NCBI RefSeq assembly: GCF_022539505.1 | Contig: NC_061514.1 | Span: forward strand, 222,665,837-222,729,836 | From: Lolium rigidum | Taxonomy: Eukaryota > Streptophyta > Magnoliopsida > Poales > Poaceae | Reading direction: 5' to 3' | DNA: 64,000 nucleotides | Part shown: positions 21,750 through 33,232 of the stretch, piece after piece | Layout of the letters: each line of letters starts with the position of its first letter | Numbering within the stretch: the first letter of the stretch is position 1 | Notes under the pieces: model-generated | Databases searched by the model: none | What the model was told of the DNA's origin: nothing | Seen by the model: only the letters and a program-made list of their open reading frames with translations | Translations under genes and position numbers: made by a program

Positions 21750-22234
21750 TCAAAAGAGGGATCCGGTGCCTAGTGCACTGCTACTCGCTAGTCCTACTCT
21801 ACTAGTCGTCGCTGTCCTCATCATCGCTGTCGTCGAGGTCGTCGGCGCTGCTCCCGGAAGCTCCTCGCCGCTGCTGCCCCGGCCGTCGGCTGGAGCTTCC
21901 TCCTCCTCCTCGTCATCATCATCATCCTCGCTATCCGCCCAGCTGCGGAAGCGCTTCGTTGGAGGATACCCAATGGAGGAGGAGGAATCATCTTCCTCCT
22001 CCTCATCTTCTTCTTCCTCGTCGTCATCGTCGTCCTCGCTGTCCGCCCACATGCGGGAGCGCTTCTTCGGCGGAAGCCTGGCGGAGGGGGAGGCCTTGGT
22101 CCCCTCCGCTTCTCCTCCCTTCTTCTCCTTGTCAGAGGAGATGGGGTGCGCCCGGAGCGGGGATCGTCCTCTTCCTTGTTCTTCGGCAACGGTTGGAGAG
22201 AGAGGCCTGAAGCGGAGGAGGAAGAAGAAGACAT
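21750..22234 (-). pseudogene. Antisense Ser/acid-rich frame of the Tat-like element
   Basis: The antisense reading from ATG 22234-22232 begins MSSSSSSASGLSLQPL. It then needs one frame change to continue into a stretch containing two copies of a KR-(S/F)-R-(M/S)-WADSEDDDDDEEEE-type unit about 35 residues apart, ending at TGA 21752-21750. It lies directly upstream of the 3' LTR and is antisense to Gag, the position of antisense extra frames in Tat elements. No enzymatic domain is visible. Much of it is low complexity (Ser and Asp/Glu runs encoded by TCC/TCG/TCA repeats), so a chance open frame in repetitive sequence is possible. Confidence 0.5.
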
Positions 22235-22502
22235 GGCTGCAGGAGAGAAGGGTTTTTTGGTTTGGTGAACAGAGCAGAGCAAGGGGATGGAGTGGTGAAC
22301 CGTTTGGCACAGATAAATAAAGAGAGTGTAGTGGAGATTTAATGCCATGACGGTTCTCGAGGACGTGATGCCGAAATTGACAATTCATACAGAGAAGCCC
22401 GGGAGACGAGGCGTAATGATGGAAGACTCTGCGGCAGTTCTGCTCTGCCACGACATGACCCGACGAAAGAAGAGCATAATGATTTTGGAAATGTCATTTC
22501 CA

Positions 22503-22518
22503 AAACCAGGGGGGCATG
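22503..22518 (+). other. Polypurine tract of the Tat-like element
   Basis: A purine-rich stretch with GGGGGG ends at the 3' LTR start (TGTTATC at 22519). It fixes the orientation of the element. Confidence 0.8.
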
Positions 22519-23685
22519 TGTTATCACCGGATTTTGGCCAAATCAGGAGGTGGGCCGCGATCGGGATGGGCTTGGAAGATTACACGTGGAAGATCTCTGA
22601 AGCGGCCTTGCACGGAGAATTTGGGCTAGATTGCCCGTGTATCTTTAATTATAGTAGATTGTATCTAGATTAAAAGTTAGAGTTTGTCTCGTATACGGTG
22701 GGATTATTCCCACGTTAGAAAGTCCGCTGGACTATAAATATGTACCTAGGGTTTATGGAATAAACAACAACCAACGTTCAACCACAAACAAATCTCGGCG
22801 CATCGCCAACTCCTTCGTCTCGAGGGTTTCTACCGGTAAGCACCATGCTGCCTAGATCGCATCTTGCGATCTAGGCAGCACAAGCCTGCCCACGTTGTTC
22901 ATGCGTTGCTCGTATTGAAGCCTTTTTGATGGCGAGCAACGTAGTTATCTTAGACATGTTAGGGTTAGCATTGTTCTTCATATCACATGCTTTCGTAGTG
23001 CAACCCTTGCATGTCTAGCCGCCCTTACACCTATCTTAGGTGTAGGGGCGGCACCCCGCTTGATCATAGTTTAGTAGATCTGATCCGTTACGATTGCTCC
23101 TTGTTCTGCAAGGATTAGTTTAATATCTGCAATAGTTAGGCCTTACAAAGGGGGAGGATCCAGCGGCACGTAGGGTGTCGTTCGTTGGCCCTAAGCAGGA
23201 TGTTCCGGGGATCAACCTCGTGTTGGTTTTTAGGCCTTGTTTAGGATCGGCTTACGATCACCGTGCGTGGCCGCGAGGCCCAACTCTGGAGTAGGACGAT
23301 CCGATTATGCGGTGAAAACCCTAAATCGTCGTAGATCTCATTAGCTTTACCTTGATCAAGCAGGACCACCATATATTCGGACACCTCGTCCGAATCATGG
23401 GTGGATCGGCTCTTTGAGCCGATTCACGGGATAACCCGAGAGCCGATCGAGGCTCGTATTTAACGTTTACGTGTGTGCCCTGCAGGAAACTAAGCGAGGC
23501 ATCATCCACACCTTCCCGACCAGGTATAGGTCAGGTGGCACGCCCTTGCGGTTGGCATCGGCGCGTGCGACCAGGAGGCTTTGCGGGCCGTCGCTCTGAG
23601 GGACTGGGGCCAGCCGCAGCCCTAGTTGTTCCCGGCTCTACGGTGTTGCCCGTCTCTGCCCGCCAGGGGGTTTCTGACGTCAACA
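22519..23685 (+). repeat. 3' LTR of the gag-only Tat-like element
   Basis: 1167 bp, starting TGTTATCACC and ending GACGTCAACA, followed by the target duplication GACGT at 23686-23690. Compared with 16607-17777 it shows a handful of transitions and several single-base deletions in C or G runs. Confidence 0.92.
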
Positions 23686-23690
23686 GACGT

Positions 23691-24726
23691 ATAAGCATTC
23701 GTCAACTAGTCGTCCTTTGTACTTGAGGCATGCAGGGTACTTAGAGGACACAAGAGGAATGCCATAGGCAATATGGTGGGATTAAGCGGCAGCGTGTAAG
23801 CACTAAAAACCTATATATACAATCTACAACATTCGTCTAAACAGAGAAGGGAAGAGAGCGCATAAACTAGCAGTTCTATACTCTGCAAACATAACACATC
23901 CGATGTGTTCCCCCTTTGCAAAGAAGTACTTACAAAGGCACTCACACGGTTGTCAAGTTTTAACCATTTATTATTAAAGTTGTGCTAACTTACTACGCAA
24001 GTTATTATTAATGAACAACAGGTGTAAGTTGTCTATGGTCGAGTCATAGAGCTCCAAGTCATCCATAACCGCGGACACGACTTATCGATAAGATATAACC
24101 CTGCAGGGGTGCCCAAATGTGCCCACACGCACGATCAACCCACTTGCGACAGGTGGATATCACGACTCGCACTCTCCTTCACGACAACAATGTCCAGGAA
24201 GCCACCTAACCAAGTTGAACCCGAATCGAAGTCCGGCCGAATCTCCGAAGCGGACGTAGCTATGTGTGTCAACGTGCTAGGTGGTTTAGCACACACTGGG
24301 GCGATAAACCACTTCGCAGAGGCTCCACGACCTATACGTGCATACTAGAAACAAGGGATACAAGGCACCAAGGGGTTTCCCAATGATAAAGAAGTAACAG
24401 GCAGGCATGCACGCAAACAACAAATGGTAAAACATTGCAAACTTGTTGTGGCCACTGGAAAAAGCTGTAGATTCCGGCAGTGGTCGAGGGGAGACCCATA
24501 GGCATACCCACGCGTGGTTAGAGCGCTCAGTCTCGGAACAGATAACAAGAACTCGGGGTCCTAGGTTTTAAAAAAACACAAGTGAGCCGTCATAAAACGA
24601 GCAACTGACCCACCGATGCCTCCGCTAACAAATATTAAAAAGTAACCATGATACCCTCAACAGATATAACCATAAACCATGTGTCATGAACTTCCAATAG
24701 ATAACCCGATAATATAACCGTAACGG
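23691..24726 (-). repeat. Long-LTR remnant between two insertions
   Basis: Continues the sequence interrupted at 16606. The phrase around 24063-24130 (CATAACCGCGGACACGACTTATCGATAAG) is clearly related to 1650-1730 in the chromovirus LTR (CATAACCGCGAACACGGCTATTCGAATAG), in the same orientation. I therefore read it as an LTR of a related chromovirus family on the minus strand. No gene is visible. Confidence 0.55.
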
Positions 24727-26152
24727 CACTAGTAGGAAAACCCTTATAGGCGGAGCTTATTTCTATGGCGCACCATTAAAAATGCGCCACAGAAATTTAT
24801 TTTGTGGCGCACTGGGCAAGGTGCGCCACGTAAATAGCTTAATTTTGTGGCGCACCAACAATCCATGCGCCACGAAACTTGGTGGGACCAGCCCCAATCA
24901 TTGGTTTCACTATTTCTGTGGCGCACAGGATCACGTGCGCCACAGAAATAAGACATTCTGTGGCGCACTGGTCCTGGTGCGCCACTGAATTAAGACTTTC
25001 TGTGGCGCACGTGGGATGGTGCGCCACAGAAACTACACATTTCTGTGGCGCACATGAGTTCCATGCGCCACAAAAGGCTTTTTTGGCTTTCCACGCAACT
25101 CCACCCCCCCCATGGATCGCCTTTTTTACCTCTGTAAAAAAGGAAAGAAATAGACAGAAATTTCAACAAATAAATTCCATCAAGATGCCCATGTATTATG
25201 TCATCTAGCACCACTGAAATTTAACAAACATGAATTTCGACTTTTTTTGCAAAATTGTGTGGGAAAATCATCAAACTGGATTTCTGGTTGCATACGAACT
25301 CGAAAAAAGACGCACAATATATCAAAATGATCCCACGAAAATTCTCCTCACTACTCCTCCACTTCTCCTCCACTTCTCCTCACTACTCCTCCACTTCTCC
25401 TCACTACTCCTCCACTTCTCCTCACTTCTCCTCTTTGGATGCAAACTTCTCCTCCTCCTCCTCCTCCTCCTCCTCCTCCTCCTCCACCTCCTCCGGTCGG
25501 CCTCCTCCTCCTCCACCTCCTCCGGCCGGCCTCCTCCTCCTCCACCACCACCACCACCTCCTCCGGGGCCGGCCTCCTACTCCGGTGACCTTCTCCTCCG
25601 GCCGGCCTCCTCCTCCTCCTACTCCGGCGACCTACTCCGGCGACGACGACCTTCTCCTCCTCCTCCGGCGACCACCTCCTCCTCCTCCTCCTCCACCACA
25701 TCCTCCTCCTCCTCCTACACCACCACCTCCTCTTCCTCCACCACCACCTCCTCTTCCTCCACCACCACCTCCTCTTCCACCACCACCACCTCCACCACCA
25801 CCTCCATCACCTCCTCCTCCTCCTCCACCACCTCCACCACCACCTCCATCACCTCCTCCTCCTCCACCACCTCCACCACCACCACCACCTCCTTCGGCCG
25901 TCCTCCTCCAGCCGTCCTCCTCCTTCACCCACCTCTAGATCTAGATCTGGCCGCCATTTTTTTTAAATTTCAAAAAAAAATTCTGTGGCGCACCACCGCC
26001 GGTGCGCCATAGAAATAAGTTTCTGTGGCGCACCAACGCCGGTGCGCCACAGAAATAAGACTTTCTGTGGCGCATGGGTCGGTGCGCCACAGAAACCTTA
26101 TTTTTGTGGCGTGATTTTTCGTGCGCCACTGATGAGCCGTTTCCTACTAGTG
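24727..26152. mobile_element. Non-autonomous CACTA transposon, 1426 bp
   Basis: Both ends are visible: CACTAGTAGGAAA at 24727 and its inverted copy TTTCCTACTAGTG ending at 26152, flanked by a 3-bp target duplication CGG (24724-24726 and 26153-26155). Subterminal zones carry inverted pairs of GTGGCGCAC/GTGCGCCAC, seven pairs on the left (about 24763-25072) and four on the right (25982-26130). These are the binding-site-like repeats of CACTA ends. The centre has no transposase; its largest feature is a TCC/CCA-rich tract. It would need transposase from a relative. Confidence 0.93.
25340..25935. repeat. Pyrimidine-rich TCC/CCA tract inside the CACTA element
   Basis: About 600 bp of nearly pure (TCC)n, (CCA)n and related triplets, with interspersed CGGCCGGCC pieces. 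It gives long but meaningless open frames (poly-Ser, poly-Pro, poly-Gly) in several phases on both strands. 25340-25430 is a cleaner repeat of CTCCTCACTACTCCTCCACTT. The strong strand asymmetry could favour triplex or R-loop structures. Confidence 0.9.
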
Positions 26153-26155
26153 CGG

Positions 26156-27560
26156 TAACGAGATGAAACGGCCCAAGCATGCACTACGACTCGCAAGGCA
26201 GACCCGATAACCAAACAATAGCTGTAGGTGGTTGGTGGAGGCAATATAGGCTGCTTGAGGTAACAAGTGGATAGGACACGTGACAAGAACGCAACTCAAA
26301 GCTAGCATTAGGGAGAAGGAAAAATAAAATAGGTGAGCGACTCCTGCAGAGACAGGTGTTTAGGAAATGCTTGCATGTTAAAGCTTGCCGAAGATCATCC
26401 GGATAACTTGTCGTAACTCACGTCACCACTTCGTGATCCTATCCGGGAAGAAGCAAATGTTGTAACACACATAACGGATGCAAGTCTTACTACTACGGAT
26501 AAAGAAAATCCAGCATGATCAAAATGGTATGCATGACCTGACAATGATGATGCAATGCACTTATCCAATTTAAGCGGAGTCGAAACCCCGGACAAACAAT
26601 CAGGGTTGAAGTTGCATTTCTACCGACAAGGTTAAAGGTTGTTTAACATGGCAGTAGCATGGCAAGGGTGATCTACTTCAAGATTAAATGGAAACGGGAC
26701 AACATTTTTATGATATCCCAAATATTCCATATGTTATCTATTAGGTGATAATGTAAACTATCACGGAATTATATGAAGCATGATGCAACAGAAAGTATAG
26801 ATGGCATATTCAGATTCCTTACATTTTTCTGATCGAAAACCATATAAAATACTTTTTAATCCGAGCTATTGATTAGGAGATATGAATTTTATAAGTTTGC
26901 ATATTTAATTGTTTAATTAACTCAAAATAAAACTTGTCAAATTTTAATTGTTCAACAGTTGGAACAAGTTTTATAAACAGATAGATTAAGTTGTTCATAT
27001 ACTCTTGGATATCAAGTTTGTTTGAAAAGAAGTTTGCAAGTTGATTTTAAAATCAAAACAGATTTGTGTTGGGTGCAAAAACGTGAAAAGGTGGTTCCTG
27101 GACATTTCTTCACCGTATCTGGAACAAGATATGCAGAAAAGGATTTGCCTTAGTTGGCTGGATCTTGGAACTGAACCGTGATCGCTAGCTCAAGTAACAG
27201 AACATAGAACCAGTGGAGCTATGCGATGTGTTCGAGATAAACAGATACAAAGCTAGGTATTTTACAGGAACCCGCTACCTGAACTTTTAACTGACGAAGA
27301 GAACAGTGTCATCTGTATAATATTCAAAAAACTGTTGATACTCGTTTTGGGCCGATGGCTAATCAAGAATATAATTCGACGTTCGGCGTGACAGATGAAA
27401 ATAGATAAGACGCAATTGGAAAGATTCACTCGGTGAGTTTTTATTGCTCATTTAGGAGACATCATGTCCACCATGCCAAGTTGTGCCATGATCCGTCTTG
27501 ATAGCCGATTATGCTAGCAGTCAGAGGTGATCTCGAGGATTGATATATGAAGGCTTCCAC
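26156..27560 (-). repeat. Continuation of the long-LTR remnant, no gene
   Basis: AT-rich sequence that resumes the LTR-like stretch split by the CACTA element. I see no terminal TGTNACA and no coding region. The boundary to the transposase-like sequence on the right is approximate. Confidence 0.4.
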
Positions 27561-27659
27561 TAGAGCTCATTTACGATGACCTCACATAAACGAAAGTTGT
27601 GTGTCTCATCAAAACAAGCAACTTTGGTTTTTGAGTCATCGCGATCCGAGTTAGTATGC

Positions 27660-28656
27660 GATTTGTGGAGCTAAAATACTAGTGGAAGATCATTTACACA
27701 TTTTTGGGATGGACCGCATATATGTTAAGTGGGTTTATCATGGTGAACCATATAATGATCCTTTAGCGGGAGAAGCAGATCTTGCTCACACTGTATGTGT
27801 GCTGGCATATGTAGTTAATTATTTATATTGATGCTACCGCTGTTTTGATCAATAGTTTGCATTGCTGTGCAAGGTTCTGTAGTCAAATTTAACTTGTTGC
27901 AGATGGATGAACGGGAAGGAGAGAAAAAACGCTTGCTTCATGAAACGGGTTTAAGCTCTGGGACCTGTGCTATGCCAGATGAGAAGGTAAATCTGTAAAA
28001 CGGCATTTTTTTAGGTTGCACCTCTTAGATGTTTGTCTTATCGGTTGATGTACTAATTGCAGAAGCATAGAGTTGAAGAGTTCTCTCAGTTTGATGGGAG
28101 AGCTGAAGATGAATCTCAGTTTGATAATAATCATGAAGATGATTATCAGATAGCTACACCTGAGGTTTTTGTGCCATGTGATTTATCAGCATAAGAGAGA
28201 GATGCACCTGGTGATGGTACCGATGATCCTGCTCCTGACATTATCGTGTCAAGTGTAGTAGGTGGTGCATCTGGTATAACTTCTTTAGGTTCTGATGCAC
28301 CTGTGGATGGTACTGATGACGAGCCTTTCATAGATGAAGGTCCTGCACCTGATATTATCCATCCTGCAGAAGGAGGCCGTGGACCGAGTACACAGCTTTG
28401 TGTTGAAGTAGATGCATGCCCGGAGATCATCTGGGGCGTCCGGGTAGTCTCAATACCACCTAGCCCTAATGCACATGTCGATGGTACTAATGACGAGCCT
28501 TTCATAGACGAAGGTCCTGCACCTGAGATTATCCAGCCTACAGAAGGAGGTCGTGGACCGAGTACACATCTTTGTGTTGAAGTGGATGCACGCCCGAAGA
28601 TCATCAGGGGCGTCCGGGTAGTCTCAGGACCACCCAGCCCTGATGCAAAATGTTGA
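27660..28656 (+). pseudogene. Remnant of a CACTA-type transposase-region gene
   Basis: Around 27680-27795 one frame reads VEDHLHIFGMDRIYVKWVYHGEP, matching the hLl..G....Y..W.yHGE pattern of the transposase-associated domain at the start of plant En/Spm transposases. Downstream are exon-like pieces: 27903-27986 (starts MDEREGEKKRLL, ends at a GTAAAT donor) and a piece after the AG near 28062 rich in Asp/Glu (SQFDGRAEDESQFDNNHEDD). A stop follows at 28192-28194. The last part (28246-28656) is a two-copy acidic repeat. No DDE/D core is visible, so only the N-terminal part of the gene remains. Confidence 0.45.
28306..28653 (+). repeat. Two-copy 174-bp coding tandem repeat
   Basis: Unit 1 begins at 28306 and unit 2 at 28480. 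The unit is 174 bp, or 58 codons, so the frame is preserved. Both read DGT(D/N)DEPFIDEGPAP(D/E)II at their start and VRVVS near their end. A few substitutions separate the copies. Confidence 0.85.
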
Positions 28657-28881
28657 GCTACTTTATGATTCGTACTCTTATGATCTGGTGCTGTAGTATG
28701 TACTATCTATGTTATGATTTGTACGCCTTTGGCGGTAGAACTATAATTCAACATTCAGTGGATGATCGCGTTGCAAAATTTGACACCCACACAATCAGTT
28801 CATCATATGCGTAGTAGCACAATTACTTCTACAGCGAGTCCTGCCAGTGCATTAATCGGTAGCATGAAACACTTTCAGGTA

Positions 28882-29005
28882 CTCCCTCTGATTCATATTA
28901 ATTGTCTCAATTTTGTCTAGATATGGATGTATCTAGATGATTTTGTTAACTAGACTAGATACATCCGTATCTTGACAAACTTGAGTCAGTTAATATGAAT
29001 CGGTG
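28882..29005. mobile_element. Stowaway-like MITE
   Basis: After a TA the sequence opens CTCCCTCTGATTCATATTAATTG, the classic grass Stowaway terminal repeat. The right end has the complementary TTAATATGAATC but has lost the final GAGGGAG bases before TA (29006-29007). About 124 bp with no coding content. Confidence 0.75.
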
Positions 29006-30468
29006 TAAACCGCTGAAGTCCTCGAGAAGCTAGTTTATTGACTCTGGACTCCAAGCCTCTTGCGGCAAGCCATCGACGAAGGTTTGACCAGTTCTTGACC
29101 CGCAATTTGTTTTTGCGAATAGCAAAGCTTTGACCAGTTCCTCTCGGGATATAGCACGCCGGTGAGCTTGCACGGTTGCCATGAGCATTTTCCGGCGGAA
29201 CTTCCTTTGCAGCACCCTCAAGCCACGGCTGCGAGACAGCACGCAGTTCCTCGAGGATGGACGGAACTCGGGATCTCAGGGCGGGGGGGGGTCCACCTCG
29301 TCCGGCAACGATCTCCAGCGGGTCAACGAGGACATGCATGGCGGCCAGGGGGTTTGGGTTTTTTTTTTAGCTTGGGATTTGGGGGTTTTCGGATAGGGGA
29401 GGAGAAGAGGAAGGAACAGCATGCGTGCTTGGCACGTGGTGGTGTGCTTGAATTTCAAATTTTTGTGAAATGTTTAAGCTCCCCGCTACAATTCGGTGGT
29501 TTTCTTGACGCGCCATTGCGTCCCTCCGGGTAGCTTCAAGTGAATTTGGGGTGCCACACTATGGGCCCCAGTTTCAGCGAGACATGTAATGACTAGTCAC
29601 ATCAGTAAGTTCACTGTGTAATAAAATATGTTACCCCTCCCCTTTATGTAGCTCCCCCTTCTCTCCCAATCGAGTGCTGACCGATGCAAGCCGCTAGCTC
29701 GGTCCACTTCTTTCGCCTCCACCATCCCGGCATCCAGCTTGGAGTGGCAAGCTGCATCTAGACCAAGTGGATTAGGTAGTACTAGTAATGTTCTTTCCTT
29801 TCTCTAGATCGGTTCTTTTTGCTCACCTCGAGATCTTGCTGCCTAGCTAGGAGCATATCTTTCCTATTCTGGGCGAAGGGGTGTCTTTCTGGTCACCCTC
29901 GCACTGGGAGTGATTGATGGGGGTGGGGGTGGGGGCGGGGGCTACCTTTGCTTGGATTGGGGTGTTCTTCCTTTATTTTTCGACATTTGCATCCTTTGTA
30001 GTTTCTGTTGATCCTCACTTTATCTTTTGTCAGCTTCTACAGGAAAGGAAAGATCTCGGGGGGACAATGGAGCGTAAGGCCACCACGCATGTGGGCAGTT
30101 GGCTGACCCCTGAGCTGTGTCCCCATCCCCGCAAAGCAGGTACTTCGTTTGCTTATCCACTCTTTTCCTTTTAAGTGTATGTCTGCATCCTCAATATGTT
30201 CCTGTGCTGGAAGATGCTTAAAGTAGCACATGACTTCAGCTGTTTCTGTGTAAAGCCTATGTGATACCATGCTCTATATTCTCTGTATTACGTTGGTCCC
30301 TCCAGGTTCCGTGCTGAGGCTATGGGGAACAAGAATAGCGCCCCACCTGCTGCAGGAGCATGGCGCGATCTGCAGCACAAGAAGCGAAATGCCACTGCCG
30401 AGCTATGCAGGGACCGCCCAGGGGTAATTTTTTTAACCAACTTACCATGATGTAGTTTGAATCTGATA

Positions 30469-30835
30469 CTCCCTCAGATCCAAATTAATTGACTCAACTA
30501 TCTGTAGATACGGATTTATCTAGATGTGTTTTAGCTCTACAAAGTACTACCTCCAACCCAAATCTTAGGGCTTATATTATTTATAGAAAGTCAAACTATG
30601 CCATGTTTGACTAAGCTTTTACCAAAAATCATTAACATGCAAAATACAAAATTAATATCGTTAAATATATGATGAAATATATTTTCCTACGGCATCTACA
30701 CAATATTATATTTATTGATAGAATGTTCTCAAAGTTTGGTCAAACTTTACTTTGTTTGACTTCTTAAAAAGAAATAAGCCTTAAGCTTTGGGATGGAGGT
30801 AGTATATGCATATCTAGACAGAGCTGAGTCAACTA
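30469..30835. mobile_element. Truncated Stowaway MITE hosting another MITE
   Basis: CTCCCTCAGATCCAAATTAATTGACTC opens after TA (30467-30468). Its body is split at 30545 by a second MITE and resumes at 30805 to about GAGTCAACTAG, where the terminal repeat is lost. It lies within an intron of the tandem-exon gene. Confidence 0.7.
30547..30802. mobile_element. Stowaway MITE, 256 bp, complete
   Basis: The terminal repeats are CTACCTCCAACCCAAATCTT and, inverted at the right, CTACCTCCATCCCAAAGCTT. A TA target duplication flanks it (30545-30546 and 30803-30804). The internal sequence is AT-rich and non-coding. It is nested in an older Stowaway copy. Confidence 0.9.
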
Positions 30836-30849
30836 GTTTTTTTGTCTGT

Positions 30850-32850
30850 CCATCCACTATATGCATCAGTCTATCTCATAAAGTAATTCAATATCACTGT
30901 TGAGGTCTTCTTTTTGCTATTCATATGCAGAATGAAACTTTAGGGCCTTTACTCAAAAGGAAGATCAAAACTGCGCTTGATGAGGCTGCCAGTATGTTGA
31001 TGCCGCCCCCATCTTCTAAATGCCTCTACAAGCACAAGGCCACGCGCCAGCTGGGTGGTGACCTTTTAATTAATATGGTATATTTTCTTAATCCACATAC
31101 ATGCCTAGATTTTTGTCTGTTTATTGTCGTTTTTTTCTAATACTTGCCAAAAGTTCAGAAACACCAAATTCGTTTGCTTACAATCATCATACACTAATGT
31201 TCATCTACTCTCCAGTTCCCCTAACCCAATAAAAAATGATGTTAATTACGATTTTTAGATTAAAAGAGCACCATTAGACGCTGTTAATTACGACTTTGAG
31301 ATTAAAATGTCATTTGCCATTGTTAATTACAATTTTGAGACAAAAGATTAGTTTAACCTCGATCTGTTCTGCTCTCCAATTTTCCCAACCGAACAAAAAA
31401 GTAACCATTCCATTCCTCCGAAATGGAACCATTCCATTCCATTCCACGCCGTTTCAGAACCGAACACACCCTTGCATTATTGTGAACTGTTATCCATACA
31501 CAACCATACTCTTCCACTTACATCTAGCACTATATGCATCAGTCTGTCTCAGAGTCATTCAATATCACTGGTGAGATATGTTCTCATTCTTATGCATGCT
31601 GAAACTGTTGCGCCTTTACTCAAGTGGATACAAAATGAGGCTGATGAGGCTGCCATGAGGATGTTGGTGCCGGCACCATCTTCCGAAAACCTCTACAAGC
31701 ACGAGGCCATTGGCCAGCTGGGTGGTGACCTTTTAACGAATTCGGTATATTTTTTTTAATCCACATACGTGATTTTATTATTATATGTTTAATTATTGTT
31801 GGCTTTGTCTAATGCTTACCAAAAGTTCAGAAACACCACGTTTGCTTACAATCATCATACACTAATTTTTCACTTTTTAGTCTGTCTCATCCAGTATATA
31901 AACTATTGAGTTCTGTTGGCTTCTTTTGTAATCATTTGCATTGTTGTGAACTGTTGTCTATGCACAACCCTATTCTTCCACTTACATCCCAAACTATTTG
32001 CATCAGTCTGTCTCATAGATTTATTAAATATCAATGCTGAGTTCTTGTCTATGCACAACCCTATTCTTCCACTTACATCCCACACTATATGCATCAGTCG
32101 GTCTCATAGATTTATTAAATATCAATGCTGAGTTCTGTTTCTATTCATATGCAGGATGAAACTTCTGTGCCTGTACTCAAATGGGTAAAAATATGAGCCT
32201 GATGAGGCTGCTGTGAAGACGATGGTGCGGCCACCATCTTCTGAAAACCTCTACAAGCACAAGGCCACGGGCTAGCTGGGTGGTATCCTTTTCAGGAAGC
32301 AGGTATATTTTCTTAATCCTCATACATGATTTGATTTTTGTCTGTTTATTGTCGGCTTTGTCTAATGCTTACCAAAAGCTCAGAAACACACACAACCCTA
32401 TTCTTTTACTTACATCCAACACTATATGCATCAGTGTCTCATAGATTCATTTAATATCACTGCTGATGTCTGTTGCTCTTCATTTTTTTCATATGCAGAC
32501 TGAAACTGCTAAGCCTTCATTGGTCAAAAGGATTGCAACTGCTGCTGATGAGGCGTCTGCAGAGGCTGCCACCAAGTTACTTGCAGCCCACCTTCTGGAT
32601 GTGTATATAAGCTCAAGTCCAAGGACCAGCCGGGCCATAACCATCCTAGGTTTCAGGTATATTTTCTTAAGCCACATATACATTCCATGATTTATGTCTG
32701 ATATTACCACCGGCTCTATCAAATGCTTTTTTGGAATTCAGAAACACCAAATTAGCATGCTTATATTCATCATACATTAAATTTTCACTCTTCAGTTTGT
32801 AACATAGTGTCATGCACTCGCTTGTCAACATTTCCATTGCTCTGAACTAT
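30850..32850 (+). repeat. Four tandem exon-plus-intron units
   Basis: Exon copies at 30931, 31598, 32155 and 32499 are each followed by the same intron opening (GTATATTTTCTTAATCCACATAC) and share an intron body (AAAAGTTCAGAAACACCAAAT, CAATCATCATACAC). Spacing shrinks from 667 to 557 to 344 bp by internal deletions. The exon lengths are 147, 147, 148 and 158 bp. This is a segmental tandem duplication of one exon with its following intron. Confidence 0.85.
31956..32137 (+). repeat. 91-bp tandem duplication in an intron
   Basis: 31956-32046 and 32047-32137 are near-identical copies opening GTCTATGCACAACCCTATTC and including CATCAGTC(T/G)GTCTCATAG. They differ at only a few positions. Confidence 0.85.
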
Positions 32851-33232
32851 GCTCTTTACTGTCACATCCCGAAATTTTCTAAATTTCGGAATGTAAAATA
32901 AAAATAAATTAAATGCTTGATTGCTTGAAATTGATTTAAAATTCACAAACAATCAAAACTTTTTGAAGTTATTTAAAAGCAATTCCCAAAATGGATTTTT
33001 CATAAACCTTAGTTTCAAAATATTTTCTAACAATACTCTATTTTGTTCGGAGGTTTTAAAACTTATAAAATATTTTATTTGAGAAAACATTTAAATCCTA
33101 AAAAGGCACTATAGCCACATAGACATGTATATCAAATTTTGATTTTATAAAGTTTATATTTTTGTCCCCAATATGGTTTCATATTAAAATATTTTTCATA
33201 ACGAATCCAACGGTACCTCATTTGTATTTTTC

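Larger units (their letters stand above)
16607..23685 (+). mobile_element. Gag-only (non-autonomous) Tat-like Gypsy element
   Basis: The element is complete: target duplication GACGT (16602-16606 and 23686-23690), LTRs of 1171 and 1167 bp, primer site, Gag, and a polypurine tract just before the 3' LTR. There is no protease, reverse transcriptase, RNase H or integrase between Gag and the 3' LTR, so it must rely on a relative. An antisense serine/acid-rich frame sits before the 3' LTR, the place where Tat-clade elements carry antisense extra genes. By eye the LTRs differ at roughly a dozen sites, mostly single-base indels in G/C runs, so the insertion is fairly young. Confidence 0.9.

Noticed and set aside
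25230..26012. 260-codon frame with poly-Ser/Thr and poly-Pro, and poly-Gly frames on the other strand
   Set aside because: It is the translation of a TCC/CCA tract inside a non-autonomous CACTA element; all phases are open for composition reasons.
27660..28656. Reading this as a host gene with two introns
   Set aside because: The first block matches the transposase-associated W-x2-HGE pattern of CACTA elements better than any host gene I know, and a stop interrupts the later block.
28986..29339. 117-codon minus-strand frame next to the MITE (starts MHVLVDPLEIVAGRGG)
   Set aside because: It runs into the Stowaway MITE terminal sequence, matches no family I know and has no supporting splice or promoter signal. 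It may be a gene scrap, but I cannot support a call.
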